Positions 1 through 8,768 are shown, numbered from the stretch's first letter. The stretch: DNA of 63,940 bases from Dyella japonica DSM 16301 (GCF_001010355.1 NZ_JPLA01000060.1:1-63940), one strand, 5' to 3'. A program made the numbers and translations. Notes: a model not told the origin generated them from the sequence alone.

Positions 1-1
1 G

Positions 2-43
2 CTCGCCAGCCAGCGCGCCGCGATCGAGGCCGAAACGGCATGA
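2..43 (+). CDS. C-terminal end of DUF802-type protein (partial)
   Basis: Only the last 13 codons are inside the window, reading LASQRAAIEAETA then TGA. The stop overlaps the start of the following OmpA gene by four bases (ATGA), which is translational coupling. The order known in Xanthomonadales and Burkholderiales is DUF3348, DUF802, OmpA-family, DUF2894, so this end most likely belongs to the DUF802 protein, a long membrane protein with a coiled-coil tail. The charged, alanine-rich helical residues fit such a tail. The identity is inferred from neighbours only. Confidence 0.5.
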   Translation, partial: LASQRAAIEAETA

Positions 44-690
44 TCGACGATCTGGAAGGCGAAGCCGAATCGAGCGCCACGATCTGGGCCGCCTTCGGCG
101 ACCTGATGTCGGTGTTGCTCGGCGCGTTCGTGCTGATCCTGGTCGGCGTGATCGGCATGCAGCTGCAGCTGTCGAGCCGGCTGGACGAAGAGGTCAAGCA
201 GCGGCAGGCCGAAGCACAGCGTCGCCAGACGCTGGAACAGGCCCTGGCCGGACCGCTCGCCGCCGGACGCGTGACCCTGGTCGATGGCCGCATCGGCATC
301 CGCGGCAGCGTGTTGTTTGCGCTGAACTCCGACCAGTTGCAGCCGGAAGGCCGCGAACTGCTGAAGAGCCTCGCCGGCCCGCTGTCCGGTTATTTGAAGT
401 CGCGCGACGAGATCCTGATGGTCAGCGGCTTCACCGACGACCGCCAGGTGCGCGATGGCAACCGGCAGTTCGCCGACAACTGGGAACTGTCGGCCGAGCG
501 CGCGCTCACCGTCACGCGCGCCTTGATTGCCGAAGGCGTGCCCGCGTCATCGGTGTTCGCCGCCGCCTTTGGCGCGGAACAACCGGTGAGCACCAACGCG
601 AACGACGAAGGCCGCGCCAAGAATCGCCGCGTGGAAATGGCGCCGATGCCGCGGCCGTCGAACGCCAACGTGGCCACGCATGAGCCTTGA
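40..690 (+). CDS. MotB/OmpA-family inner-membrane protein
   Basis: A 216-residue protein with one N-terminal membrane segment (about residues 17-41) followed by a short coiled region and an OmpA/MotB peptidoglycan-binding domain (about 85-205). The membrane segment begins with FGDLMSVLLGAF, which places an aspartate (residue 21) where MotB and ZorB carry their proton-conducting aspartate. The OmpA domain has the usual GFTDD, NWELSAERA and KNRRVEM signatures. It is coupled upstream to a DUF802-type gene (ATGA overlap) and downstream to DUF2894 (11-base overlap), so all three are probably one complex at the cell wall. NCBI-style annotation would say only OmpA family protein. A stator role is an inference from the aspartate and the domain order. 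Confidence 0.85.
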   Translation: MIDDLEGEAESSATIWAAFGDLMSVLLGAFVLILVGVIGMQLQLSSRLDEEVKQRQAEAQRRQTLEQALAGPLAAGRVTLVDGRIGIRGSVLFALNSDQLQPEGRELLKSLAGPLSGYLKSRDEILMVSGFTDDRQVRDGNRQFADNWELSAERALTVTRALIAEGVPASSVFAAAFGAEQPVSTNANDEGRAKNRRVEMAPMPRPSNANVATHEP

Positions 691-1315
691 TGTGACATCG
701 GTCCGCGCCACGCTCGCCGCGTGGCGCGAACAAGGCGCAGACCGGGTCGATCCCATGCGCTTTCATCGGATGGAAGCGCTGGCGACGCGTGCGGCCCATC
801 ATGAGGGCGAGGCGAGGCGCATCCTGGATGCTCGCCTGGCTCAGTTGATCCAGACGTATGCGCGTGACCTGGACAACGCGGCCTCCAACGCAAATATCGC
901 CCAGGCGGGCACGCCAAGCTCACTGGGTGATCTGCTCATCCACATCGAAGCCGGCGTGGCAGCGCGCATGCAGCACGCGCCCACGCGCGATGCGCTGCCC
1001 AGCGCCAGCTATCCCACGCTGGACCTGCTCGATCAGTTCAAGAAGCTCTGGTCCACGCTGCGCACCGGCAGCCAAATGCGGCAATCGCTGGAACAGGTCC
1101 CGGAGAATGCCGGCCCCTTGAATTCCGGCGCGCTCGTGCATCGCTCGATGGCGCTCATGCGCGAACTGTCGCCAGGCTATCTCGAACAATTCCTCGCGTA
1201 CGCGGACAGCTTGTCGTGGATCGAACAGATCAACGCAAATGCGCCGACTTCGAGTGATGCCGCGCGTGCGCCAAGCACGCGCAAGCGCGCCAAGGCGAAG
1301 CCTCGCGCAAGCTGA
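680..1315 (+). CDS. DUF2894 domain-containing protein
   Basis: A 211-residue soluble protein, mostly helical, with a basic tail rich in Ala, Lys and Arg after residue 190. The N-terminal pattern (a short helix, then DPMRFHRMEALATRA) and the repeated small helices fit the DUF2894 family, which is normally found directly after the OmpA gene of DUF3348/DUF802 operons. The start overlaps the upstream stop by 11 bases, so translation is coupled. No enzyme motif, signal peptide or membrane segment is visible. The molecular function of this family is unknown; the context suggests a cytoplasmic partner of the OmpA/DUF802 membrane pair. Confidence 0.8.
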   Translation: MSLDVTSVRATLAAWREQGADRVDPMRFHRMEALATRAAHHEGEARRILDARLAQLIQTYARDLDNAASNANIAQAGTPSSLGDLLIHIEAGVAARMQHAPTRDALPSASYPTLDLLDQFKKLWSTLRTGSQMRQSLEQVPENAGPLNSGALVHRSMALMRELSPGYLEQFLAYADSLSWIEQINANAPTSSDAARAPSTRKRAKAKPRAS

Positions 1316-1452
1316 TCGTCAGTCACCAGCGCAAGCACAAGTGACGCATGGCTGTATCAGCAACGCTTATCGACAGATACGCGTAAGGCAGCGTTTTTCA
1401 GGGCACCAAACGACGATTTGCATCGCGCGCCATGCGCTTCGTGGTCGATGCG

Positions 1453-1472
1453 CGACGAAACTATTTTCGTCG
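1453..1472. other. Perfect inverted repeat in 1316-1662 intergenic gap
   Basis: An 8-bp perfect stem (CGACGAAA / TTTCGTCG) with a 4-base loop lies in the 347-bp gap before the cupin gene. It has no T-run after it, so it is not a clear terminator. A TATAAAT box at about 1593-1599 downstream could be a -10 element for the next gene, but no good -35 is seen. Nothing else is recognised in this gap. Confidence 0.3.
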
Positions 1473-1662
1473 TAGCTGACGACAAACCATCGAATGCAAT
1501 CTCTTGCGACGATGTGTTTCGACGCATCTCAAAGCGCAGTTTCTTTCACGGCGTATTGCGTTTAGACGTCTGCTCGCTGGCGATGCCACAGCGTATAAAT
1601 ATTTCCCACAGGGGCCACACATCACACGCGACGCATGCGCTCGCCAGGGCTGGGGGTCCACT

Positions 1663-2580
1663 ATGAGTGAAAGCAAAAAGCCGGTTATCGAGATGGATTG
1701 GGATGCGTTTGATCCATGGCGCATCCAACCACTGAAGCACAGTTTGACCGAGCATCCACTGCTGCAAACCGAGCAGCTGGTGGAACTGGGCAAGCGCTGC
1801 CGTGGCACCAAGCGCTGGTATGCGTTCAACAGCGATGTCACCGCCGGCACCGACTTCGACGACGCCGCCAGCCTGTTTCCCACCGCCAAGTCGGCGGTCG
1901 ATTCGCTGCGCGATATCAGCGCGGCCAAGGCGTGGGTGCTGCTGCGCCATATCCAGGCGGACCCGCTCTATCGCGAGCTGGTCGATGCCGTGATCAATCC
2001 GATCCAGCCCCAGATCGAGCGCAAGGACCCGGGTCTTTACTACCGGGCAGGCTGGATCTTCTCCGCCTCGCCCAATACGGCCACGCCTTTCCACATCGAT
2101 CGCAGCCACGTGCTGCTGTTGCAGGTGCGCGGCACCAAGACCGTCTACGTGTGGGACGCCGACGATACCGCCGTGTGCAGCGACCGGGCGCGCGATTGCT
2201 TCCATATGCGCCACGACCTGAGCCGCACGCTGTGGAGCGAGGAATTCCGCCAGCGTGCGCACGTGTTCCGCCTGGGACCCGGCACCGGCGTGTATATGCC
2301 GCTGACCAGTCCGCATATGGTGGAGACCAGCGACGAATCGTCCACCACCATCAGCTTCACCTACAACACCGACGCCACACGCCGGAACGCCAAGGTGCAT
2401 GTGATGCGGGAGATGCTTTATCGCCTCGGCATGACGCCGCCGGACTACGGCAGGAACCATGTATTTGATCGGGCGGCCTACGCTGCCGCATCCGCCATCG
2501 TGGTGTGCCGCGGACCGGGAGGTCATCCACCGGCCTGCCCTTCCCTGCTGCACAAGAGCGAGTACGCCGTCGCGGATTGA
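1663..2580 (+). CDS. Cupin-like / JmjC-like 2OG oxygenase family protein
   Basis: A 305-residue protein. I chose the ATG at 1663 because the upstream extension of the frame is arginine-rich and atypical. The central region TPFHIDRSHVLLLQ gives a His-x-Asp pair of the type that binds iron in cupin_8/JmjC-like dioxygenases. A later histidine (PHMVET, near residue 222) could be the third ligand, and a GTKTVYVWD strand follows the HxD as in this fold. Relatives are often annotated as cupin-like or transcription-associated proteins. It stands alone on the plus strand, convergent with the Lnt-like gene. The substrate is unknown, and no signal peptide is visible. Confidence 0.65.
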   Translation: MSESKKPVIEMDWDAFDPWRIQPLKHSLTEHPLLQTEQLVELGKRCRGTKRWYAFNSDVTAGTDFDDAASLFPTAKSAVDSLRDISAAKAWVLLRHIQADPLYRELVDAVINPIQPQIERKDPGLYYRAGWIFSASPNTATPFHIDRSHVLLLQVRGTKTVYVWDADDTAVCSDRARDCFHMRHDLSRTLWSEEFRQRAHVFRLGPGTGVYMPLTSPHMVETSDESSTTISFTYNTDATRRNAKVHVMREMLYRLGMTPPDYGRNHVFDRAAYAAASAIVVCRGPGGHPPACPSLLHKSEYAVAD

Positions 2581-2793
2581 GCGGGCCGCAACCTCCGCTA
2601 TAGGCCAGAAAGCAGAGGTCAATTTCGGCGCAAAACCGCAAGTTCCTGCTGAACGAGGCGAGGCTGATATTCGCCGGGTCAGATGCGCCTGGAAAACAGC
2701 AGTTCTTCGGGCCGCAACTCCGTAATTTTACGCGGCCCGGACCACGGCCCACTGCGGGTCGTGGCCGCCAGTGCAAAAGGCCCGCTTAGTGTT

Positions 2794-4221
2794 TCAACGC
2801 TGCATCACCGGCGGCCGCCAGGCGGATACGAGGCAAGCGGCCAGACCCAGCAGGCTGAGCCAGACGAACCAGTCGCCCCACCGGCTGTAGAGCGTGTGTG
2901 TTTCACGCAGTGGCAGGTCGCCGACCAGTTCGGCATCGTGCTGTTCGCTGGACGCTTCGGCGACCACGCGGCCGCGGTCGTCGCTCAAGGTGAGGCGGCC
3001 GGAACGCGGAGCGCGTGCCACGGCGAAACCGCTTTCCACGCCGCGCATGATGGCCATGCGGCCGTGCAGCCAGCCATCGATGCTGAAATCCCACGCAGGC
3101 ACCAGCAGCAATTGTGCGTTGCGCGCCGCATAGGCGCGGCCAATGTCGTGGAAGTCCATGTCCTTGCAGACCGCCAGGCCGATGCGCGGTGCGCCGGCAA
3201 GCATGGTGTAGTTGCCGCCCGGCGTGTACTGCCGCTCGAGGCCAGGTATCAGGTGATGCTTGCTGTACGTGGCGGGCGAGCTGGCTGCCGGTTGCAGCAC
3301 GGTCAGCATGTTGCGTTCGACCTGCGCATCACCCTTGAAGTCGATGCCCGTCGCCACGGTGATGCCGCGCTGCGTCGCTACCTGCGCCAGCGCGGGAACG
3401 CTGGCGTCGGGCGTAGCGAAGGACGTTTCGGGTATCAGCACGAGGCGCGCGCCCTGGTCCGCCAGACGATTCAGGGCGTCGACATAGCGCGCCTGCAGCG
3501 CCTGACCATCGGCCTCCGCAAGGGCGGGGCGGATCGGCTTCTCCAGCGATACCAGGCCAATACGCATGGTGGACACGGCTGGCGCCTGCAACCGCCAGCC
3601 GCCATAGGCAAGCGACACGGCGAGCACGACTGCGGTCGGCACCGCCACAATCAAGCGGCCACGAGTCGCAGCCTGCGGCGTCAACAGCACCGCGATGGCG
3701 GTGGGCACCAGCAACACCAGGAAACTGATACCCCATAGACCCGCGACAGCCGCCACCTGGAGGATAGGCAAGGCATCCATCTGGGTGTAGCCGATGCTGC
3801 CGAACGTACCGTGCGGCGAAAGCAGGCTGCTGATGTATTCGATGGCGACCCAGGCCGTGGGCACCGCCAGCGCCGCCCACACGCTGCGGCCGCGCAGCAG
3901 CAGCCGGCGGAACAGCAGCACGTACACAGCCAAGGCAATGCCCGGCATGGCGATCGCATACGCAATGAACGGTATCGGCAGGCCGATGTAGTGGTGCAGG
4001 TAATCCCACTGGTTGAAACCACCGATCGCATACGCAGTGAAGGCAACGAGTGCCGCCATCGGCGCACGCACCCTGGGCGCGAGCCACAACACCGGCAGCG
4101 GCGCCAGCCAGGTGAACCACCACAACGTGTGCACACCCGTGCCGAACCACCAGCACACGGCAGCCAGCGCCGTCGCGCCCAGCCAGGTCAGCACAGCGGA
4201 AACATCAAGCCTTGAGTCCAT
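2794..4221 (-). CDS. Lnt-like apolipoprotein N-acyltransferase / CN-hydrolase protein
   Basis: A 475-residue inner-membrane protein. About residues 1-215 form six or more hydrophobic segments as in Lnt. Residues 220-440 form a nitrilase (CN hydrolase) domain, and a final membrane helix lies at 450-470. The catalytic triad is visible: Glu about 262 (IPETSF), Lys about 320 (SKHHLIPG) and Cys about 350 (AVCKDMDF). In housekeeping Lnt the cysteine is normally followed by Tyr-Glu; here Lys-Asp follows, so this is probably a paralogue rather than the essential Lnt. It is coupled to the TetR gene upstream (17-base overlap), so its expression is probably controlled by that repressor. The acyl or amide substrate is not known. 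Confidence 0.7.
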   Translation of the reverse strand: MDSRLDVSAVLTWLGATALAAVCWWFGTGVHTLWWFTWLAPLPVLWLAPRVRAPMAALVAFTAYAIGGFNQWDYLHHYIGLPIPFIAYAIAMPGIALAVYVLLFRRLLLRGRSVWAALAVPTAWVAIEYISSLLSPHGTFGSIGYTQMDALPILQVAAVAGLWGISFLVLLVPTAIAVLLTPQAATRGRLIVAVPTAVVLAVSLAYGGWRLQAPAVSTMRIGLVSLEKPIRPALAEADGQALQARYVDALNRLADQGARLVLIPETSFATPDASVPALAQVATQRGITVATGIDFKGDAQVERNMLTVLQPAASSPATYSKHHLIPGLERQYTPGGNYTMLAGAPRIGLAVCKDMDFHDIGRAYAARNAQLLLVPAWDFSIDGWLHGRMAIMRGVESGFAVARAPRSGRLTLSDDRGRVVAEASSEQHDAELVGDLPLRETHTLYSRWGDWFVWLSLLGLAACLVSAWRPPVMQR

Positions 4222-4789
4222 GGATCAACCTCTCCATCGATTGCAGATAGAAAGCGCGAAACGCCGCCTCGTCGAAACTGAAACGACCGGCGCGATAAAG
4301 GGCGACCAGGCCATGCTGCTGCGCCCAGAGAGCCATGGCGACATCGTGCGGGTCGTCCTGCTTGAGCACGCCCTTGGCCATGCCCTCGATCACGGTGTCG
4401 ACCACCACGTTGAAGGTGGGCGACAACCCGGCGCGAAAATCCTCGGGGTAACGCCGCGCGTCGTCCCGGCGCACCGAGAAGGCGTGATCGAACAGGTGTG
4501 GATGCGCCAGCGCGTAATCCAGGTAAGGCCCGGCCAGCGCGAACAGCCGCTTGAGCACGTCGCGGCGCTTGCCGCGCTGCTCCTCCCACTCATGCGCGAC
4601 GGCCTTGAAGCTGTCGTCGGACAGCTGTTTGAGCAGCGCATCGCGGGTGGGGAAGTGCCGATAGATCGCCATCGGCGTGATACCCACCGCCTCGGCGACG
4701 CGGCGCATGGTGACCGCGTCGGCGCCTTCGCGATCGAATAGCCGATGCGCGGCCTTGAGGATTTTCTCGGCGGTGGTCAGGCGGCTCAT
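4205..4789 (-). CDS. TetR-family transcriptional regulator
   Basis: A 194-residue regulator with an N-terminal helix-turn-helix (about residues 8-52; VAEAVGITPMAIYRHFPTRD is the recognition region) and a C-terminal TetR_C-type ligand domain. The ATG at 4789 gives the usual TetR length; an upstream in-frame start would place the operator inside the coding region. The start codon overlaps a perfect 19-bp palindrome, so autorepression is likely. Its stop overlaps the Lnt-like gene by 17 bases. The pair is therefore probably one operon, with the regulator first. The ligand is unknown. Confidence 0.85.
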   Translation of the reverse strand: MSRLTTAEKILKAAHRLFDREGADAVTMRRVAEAVGITPMAIYRHFPTRDALLKQLSDDSFKAVAHEWEEQRGKRRDVLKRLFALAGPYLDYALAHPHLFDHAFSVRRDDARRYPEDFRAGLSPTFNVVVDTVIEGMAKGVLKQDDPHDVAMALWAQQHGLVALYRAGRFSFDEAAFRAFYLQSMERLIHGLKA

Positions 4790-4806
4790 GTATACACTGT
4801 ATACAT
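4788..4806. promoter_or_regulatory. Palindromic TetR operator
   Basis: ATGTATACACTGTATACAT is a perfect inverted repeat of two 9-bp arms around one central base. It covers the TetR start codon on the minus strand. Such symmetric sites over the promoter or start of a tetR gene are typical autoregulatory operators. No Shine-Dalgarno sequence lies between it and the ATG, so the message may be nearly leaderless. Confidence 0.7.
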
Positions 4807-4870
4807 CGCGGCCGTGACGAAGCAATGGCCCAGACGTCACGGCCCGGGCACTGGGGACTTTCAGCGTTTT

Positions 4871-4890
4871 GGGGGCGGCGGCCCGCCCCC
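4871..4890. other. GC-rich stem-loop after ABC permease gene
   Basis: GGGGGCGG and CCGCCCCC form a perfect 8-bp stem with a 4-base loop, just 3' of the minus-strand permease stop. The T-run lies on the wrong side for a minus-strand intrinsic terminator, so it may only stabilise the 3' end or separate the ABC genes from the tetR promoter. Confidence 0.4.
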
Positions 4891-4894
4891 GGAC

Positions 4895-5656
4895 TCAGGA
4901 ACGCAGCTTGTAGCCGGTACGGAAGATACAGGCCACCGCCACGCCGCAGAGCAGCAGGAAGCCCAAGGTCATGCTTGCGCTCAACACCACGTTGACGTCG
5001 GAGTGGCCATAGAAACTCCAGCGGAAGCCGCTGATCAGATAGACCACGGGATTGAACAACGCGACCTTCTGCCAGAACGGCGGCAGCATGCCGATGGAAT
5101 AGAACGCACCGCCCAGGAAGGTGAGCGGCGTCACCACCATCAGCGGGATCACCTGCAGTTTCTGGAAGTCATCTGCCCACAGGCCAATGATGAAACCGAA
5201 CAGGCTGAAGGTTACCGCCGTCAGCAGCAGGAACACGATCATCCAACCCGGGTGCAGGATGCTGTACGGCACGAAGAAGCGCGCCGTCACCAGGATCAGC
5301 AAGCCAAGCATCACCGACTTGGAAGCCGCCGCGCCCACGTAACCCAGCACGGCCTCCAGCGCCGACACCGGTGCAGAGAGCAGCTCATAGATGGTGCCCG
5401 ACCACTTGGGCAGATAGATGCCGAACGAGGCGTTGGAGATGCTCTCGTTGAGCAGCGACAACATGATCAGGCCGGGGATGATGAAGGCGCCGTAGCTGGT
5501 GCCGCCGATCTCGCCCATGCGCGAACCGATCGCGGTGCCGAACACGATGAAGTACAGCGACGTCGACAACACCGGCGACACGATGCTCTGGGTCAGGGTG
5601 CGGAAGGTGCGGGCCATCTCGAAGCGGTAGATGGCGCGGATCGCGGGGAAGTTCAT
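4895..5656 (-). CDS. ABC-2 type exporter permease
   Basis: A 253-residue membrane protein of the YadH/ABC-2 class, with six hydrophobic segments and the family phrase [20 protein letters not shown] before the last helices. The start at 5656 ([20 protein letters not shown]) gives the usual length and overlaps the ATPase stop by four bases, so the two subunits are co-translated. One permease gene and one ATPase gene are typical of homodimeric ABC-2 exporters. The cargo is unknown. The AAC(3)-type gene just upstream suggests small-molecule detoxification, but that is only proximity. Confidence 0.88.
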   Translation of the reverse strand: MNFPAIRAIYRFEMARTFRTLTQSIVSPVLSTSLYFIVFGTAIGSRMGEIGGTSYGAFIIPGLIMLSLLNESISNASFGIYLPKWSGTIYELLSAPVSALEAVLGYVGAAASKSVMLGLLILVTARFFVPYSILHPGWMIVFLLLTAVTFSLFGFIIGLWADDFQKLQVIPLMVVTPLTFLGGAFYSIGMLPPFWQKVALFNPVVYLISGFRWSFYGHSDVNVVLSASMTLGFLLLCGVAVACIFRTGYKLRS

Positions 5657-6600
5657 GGCGCACCCCGCACAAGGCTGACGAAGATGTCTTCGAGCGACGT
5701 TTCCAATGTATGCAGATCCTTGAAATCCACGCCGCGCTCGGCCAGCTTGCGCAGCAGGTCGGCGATGCCGGTGTCCTCGCTCTGGGCGTCGAAGGTGTAG
5801 ATCAGCGTGGCGCCGTCGTCGGCCAGTTCCAGCCCTGAAGCGTCCAGGCCTGCAGGCAGCGCCTGCATCGGCGTCTGCAGCGTGATGGAAAGCTGCTTCT
5901 TGCCCAGCTTGCGCATCAGTACGTCTTTTTCTTCCACCAGGATCAGCTCGCCGCGGGTGATCACGCCCACCCGGTCGGCCATTTCCTCGGCCTCTTCGAT
6001 GTAGTGCGTGGTGAGGATCACGGTGACGCCGGTTTCGCGCAGCCCGCGCACCATCTGCCACATGTCGTGGCGCAGCTCCACGTCGACGCCGGCGGTGGGT
6101 TCGTCCAGGAACAGGATGCTGGGCTCATGCGCCAGCGCCTTGGCGATCAGCACGCGGCGCTTCATGCCCCCGGACAGGGTCATGATCTTGGCGTCCTTCT
6201 TTTCCCATAGCGACAGCGCGCGCAGCACTTTCTCGATATGCGCGTCGTTGCGCTCGCGCCCGAACAGGCCGCGGCTGAAGCGCACCGACGCCCACACCGT
6301 TTCGAAGGCGTCGGTGGACAGCTCCTGCGGCACCAGGCCGATCTTCGTGCGCGTCACGCGATAGTCGCGCAGCACATCGTGACCATCCACGGTCACGCTG
6401 CCGCCGCTGGGCGTGACGATGCCGCAGATGATGCTGATCAGGGTGGTCTTGCCCGCGCCATTGGGGCCCAGCAAGGCGAAGATCTCGCCGCGCCGTATGT
6501 CCAGATCGACCGCCTTCAGCGCCTGGAAGCCGCCCTTATAAGTCTTGCTGATCCCTCGTATGGAAACGGCTTGCTGGGTCAGGTGGGACGAGTCGTTCAT
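5653..6600 (-). CDS. ABC exporter ATP-binding protein
   Basis: A 315-residue nucleotide-binding subunit of the YadG/CcmA-like class. Walker A is GPNGAGKT (about residues 45-52), the Q-loop is LVPQEL, the signature is LSGGMKRR, Walker B is [12 protein letters not shown], and the switch histidine is in [13 protein letters not shown]-terminal extension after residue 240 is common in ABC-2 exporters and may contact the permease. It lies directly upstream of, and four bases into, the permease gene. It probably powers export of a lipid, glycan or drug; the substrate cannot be told from sequence. Confidence 0.92.
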   Translation of the reverse strand: MNDSSHLTQQAVSIRGISKTYKGGFQALKAVDLDIRRGEIFALLGPNGAGKTTLISIICGIVTPSGGSVTVDGHDVLRDYRVTRTKIGLVPQELSTDAFETVWASVRFSRGLFGRERNDAHIEKVLRALSLWEKKDAKIMTLSGGMKRRVLIAKALAHEPSILFLDEPTAGVDVELRHDMWQMVRGLRETGVTVILTTHYIEEAEEMADRVGVITRGELILVEEKDVLMRKLGKKQLSITLQTPMQALPAGLDASGLELADDGATLIYTFDAQSEDTGIADLLRKLAERGVDFKDLHTLETSLEDIFVSLVRGAP

Positions 6601-6705
6601 GAGGTTCCTTGATTCGAACGCAGCTCAACCATGAGGACTCCAACCTCCACATTCAATGGCCACACGGCATGAAATGTCGGCCTCACCGGCAGGAGGCGCC
6701 ACGCT

Positions 6706-7500
6706 TCATCGGCCTTCTGCCAGCCATTCATGCAAGCGGGCGCTGGCAAAGTCGACCAAGGGCACGCTGGGCATCAGCTGGCAGGCGGCCTGCCCGATGC
6801 GCGCGCGCCTGATCAGGCCGGCCGCCTCGGCAGCCTCGCCGAGACGCGGAAAGTAGCGGCCGTTGTCGTCGCCCACGTCGGGCACTTCCAGCCAGACACG
6901 CTCGTCTGCCATCACATAGGGAAAGCCACGCAGCTTGGTCCGATGATGCGGCACGAGCGACTCGGCGTAGTGCAGGAAGGAGTTGCGGTTATGGCCCACG
7001 CCCAGCAGCAGGATATAGGCGCCCAGCGCGTACATCCGCTCGAACGGCGAGCCCTTGCCCAGCGCATAGCGCAAGGATTGGTGGCCGGTGATGTCATCGG
7101 CATGCACACCGATCGCGGCCACCGACGCCTGCGGATGACTGCCGCGTCGGCGATCGGCATGCGCGAGCAGCGCGTTGGCCACGGCGCCCATCGGCGTCGG
7201 CAAGTCCGCGTGGTAGAGCGACACCTGCTGGCGAGCCTGCTCGATCAAGGTCGCATCGCGCGGGACCGACGGCGGCGTGGGATCGGCCACCTGTGGCGTG
7301 AACGTCGGCACCACCACGGTGCCCGTCTCACCCACGCATCGGCGCAGCGCATCGATCACCGCCGCCGCACCACCATCGACTGCGCCGAACGCCGATAGCG
7401 ACGCATGCACCATCACCACAGCGCCCTTGGGCAAGCCAAGCGCGGCGAATTCGCGCTCCAGGGTAGAGGCATCGATCGTGTCGACGGAGGCTTGCGTCAT
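6706..7500 (-). CDS. AAC(3)-family N-acetyltransferase
   Basis: A 264-residue protein of the antibiotic N-acetyltransferase (Antibiotic_NAT) fold. The features are VVMVHASLSAFGAVDGGA near the N-terminus, GTVVVPTFTPQ, TPMGAVANALL, and the acetyl-CoA region LLLGVGHNRNSFLHYAES with its conserved His and Asn. Known members use acetyl-CoA to acetylate the 3-amino group of aminoglycosides such as gentamicin, but many chromosomal relatives (FrbF/YokD type) act on other amines. Resistance is therefore not certain. It precedes the ABC exporter on the same strand with a gap of about 105 bp. Confidence 0.8.
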   Translation of the reverse strand: MTQASVDTIDASTLEREFAALGLPKGAVVMVHASLSAFGAVDGGAAAVIDALRRCVGETGTVVVPTFTPQVADPTPPSVPRDATLIEQARQQVSLYHADLPTPMGAVANALLAHADRRRGSHPQASVAAIGVHADDITGHQSLRYALGKGSPFERMYALGAYILLLGVGHNRNSFLHYAESLVPHHRTKLRGFPYVMADERVWLEVPDVGDDNGRYFPRLGEAAEAAGLIRRARIGQAACQLMPSVPLVDFASARLHEWLAEGR

Positions 7501-7655
7501 GGGCGGCTCGGCTGGGCAAGTATCGTGGGGAATGATCGAACATCATGCTCGACGCGCTGCCACGTGGCTCTTATCAGGCCAGCTCGTCCAGCGCATTGCC
7601 CTCACCATACGCGGATGGGCGAGGTCTTCTCCAGTGCAGGCGTCGCCCCGCGCAA

Positions 7656-8042
7656 TCAATGCAAGGCTTCGGCGTCCATCATGGCTTGCTGGAGTTGGGC
7701 ATGGGCTTCGTCCGCTTTGCGCTGGCGGTCCGCCATCTTGTCGGCGCTCTTGCCTTGCTCCCTGGCCTCCGCCAGCTCTTGCTCCCGCGCGACTACCTTC
7801 TGCTGTGCCTTGGTGACCTTCTGCTCGGCATCGCTGTGCAGCGACGCATCGGTGCAATGCGCCTTCACTTGCGTAAGAGCGGTCTGCAGCCCTTGCACGC
7901 GCGAGTCGTCGCCGTGGGCCTGCGCATAGGCGATCTCCTGCTCGATCGATTGGCGCTTGGCATCGCAACCGCCCGACTGGGCAAGCAGCATAGTGGGACA
8001 CAGGCAGGCAGCAAGCAGGGCCAGCGAGGTGACGGCTTTCAT
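7656..8042 (-). CDS. DUF1090 family exported protein (YqjC-like)
   Basis: A 128-residue protein with a signal peptide (MKAVTSLALLAACLCPTMLLA). The mature part begins with GGCDAKRQSIEQEIAYAQAH and continues GLQTALTQVKAHC, the two-cysteine pattern of DUF1090 (YqjC). A long charged helix (about residues 70-125) is likely a coiled coil. A good Shine-Dalgarno (AGGAG) stands seven bases before the ATG. It is expected in the periplasm. The family has no firm function but is often linked to envelope stress genes. Confidence 0.8.
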   Translation of the reverse strand: MKAVTSLALLAACLCPTMLLAQSGGCDAKRQSIEQEIAYAQAHGDDSRVQGLQTALTQVKAHCTDASLHSDAEQKVTKAQQKVVAREQELAEAREQGKSADKMADRQRKADEAHAQLQQAMMDAEALH

Positions 8043-8291
8043 GGGCGACTCCTGGAGTGATCAAGGGGACGCCAACTCAGTGGCGCTCTCTCATGGTCCA
8101 TTCATCGGGTGATCGCGACGTGTTCGCCGCGCCCTGCCCGGTCCACCAGCGCTCACCCGGCGTAGACATTGAAGGCAATGGCGATGGCGGCGCGTTTCCA
8201 GGCTTTGCTGCTCTTGATAGGAGAAGCGGAGATGGTCGTGCCGCCCGCGAGCGCGGACTTTCCAAATCCCGTTCGATCGACAGCGCAGCCG

Positions 8292-8636
8292 TTACCGGTC
8301 CTCGATCCGCAGCAGGCGCGCGCGGCTCACGTTGCCGCGCGCGGACGCATGAAACTTCCACGTCTGTCCTGGCGCGAGATTGTGCACCTCATCCGTTGCA
8401 CGCCCGATCGCATGACCTTTGGCGTCGAACAGGCGGAAGCTCACCTTGGCCGTATGCACCGGCACGCGCCCCACATTGGTCAGCGTCCCCACGACTCGAT
8501 TGCGACCCGGCGTCACGTCGCGTTCGACGCGATACGGCCCCAACCGCACATGCCTCACCGGCGCGCCGGCAGCGACAGCCGACGAACACACCACACAGCC
8601 AAGCAACACCCACAACACGATCGAGCGACGTTTCAT
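8292..8636 (-). CDS. Small exported FxLYD-like protein
   Basis: A 114-residue protein starting MKRRSIVLWVLLGCVVCSSA, a signal peptide. The mature part is one small beta-sandwich-like domain with RVVGTLTNVGRVPVHTAKVS and LAPGQTWKFHA, the usual pattern of FxLYD/DUF-type immunoglobulin-like domains of periplasmic proteins. I chose the ATG at 8636 since the longer frame adds a non-signal extension. It stands alone between DUF1090 and a LysR gene. Function unknown. Confidence 0.65.
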   Translation of the reverse strand: MKRRSIVLWVLLGCVVCSSAVAAGAPVRHVRLGPYRVERDVTPGRNRVVGTLTNVGRVPVHTAKVSFRLFDAKGHAIGRATDEVHNLAPGQTWKFHASARGNVSRARLLRIEDR

Positions 8637-8768
8637 TGCAACCAGCGACAGCACAGGGAACGGAGCGCGCAAGTCTAGATTGATTCGCGTCCGCTGCGCA
8701 GTCTCTTCGATCACCGCGTGCTGTCGGGATGGTCGAAGTGGGATGACCCGGACGAGTTGCCGTCGGTG

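Noticed and set aside
40..1315. A canonical Zorya defence system
   Set aside because: The ZorB-like aspartate is there, but no ZorC or ZorD (helicase) follows; the next gene is DUF2894. Kept only as a stator hypothesis.
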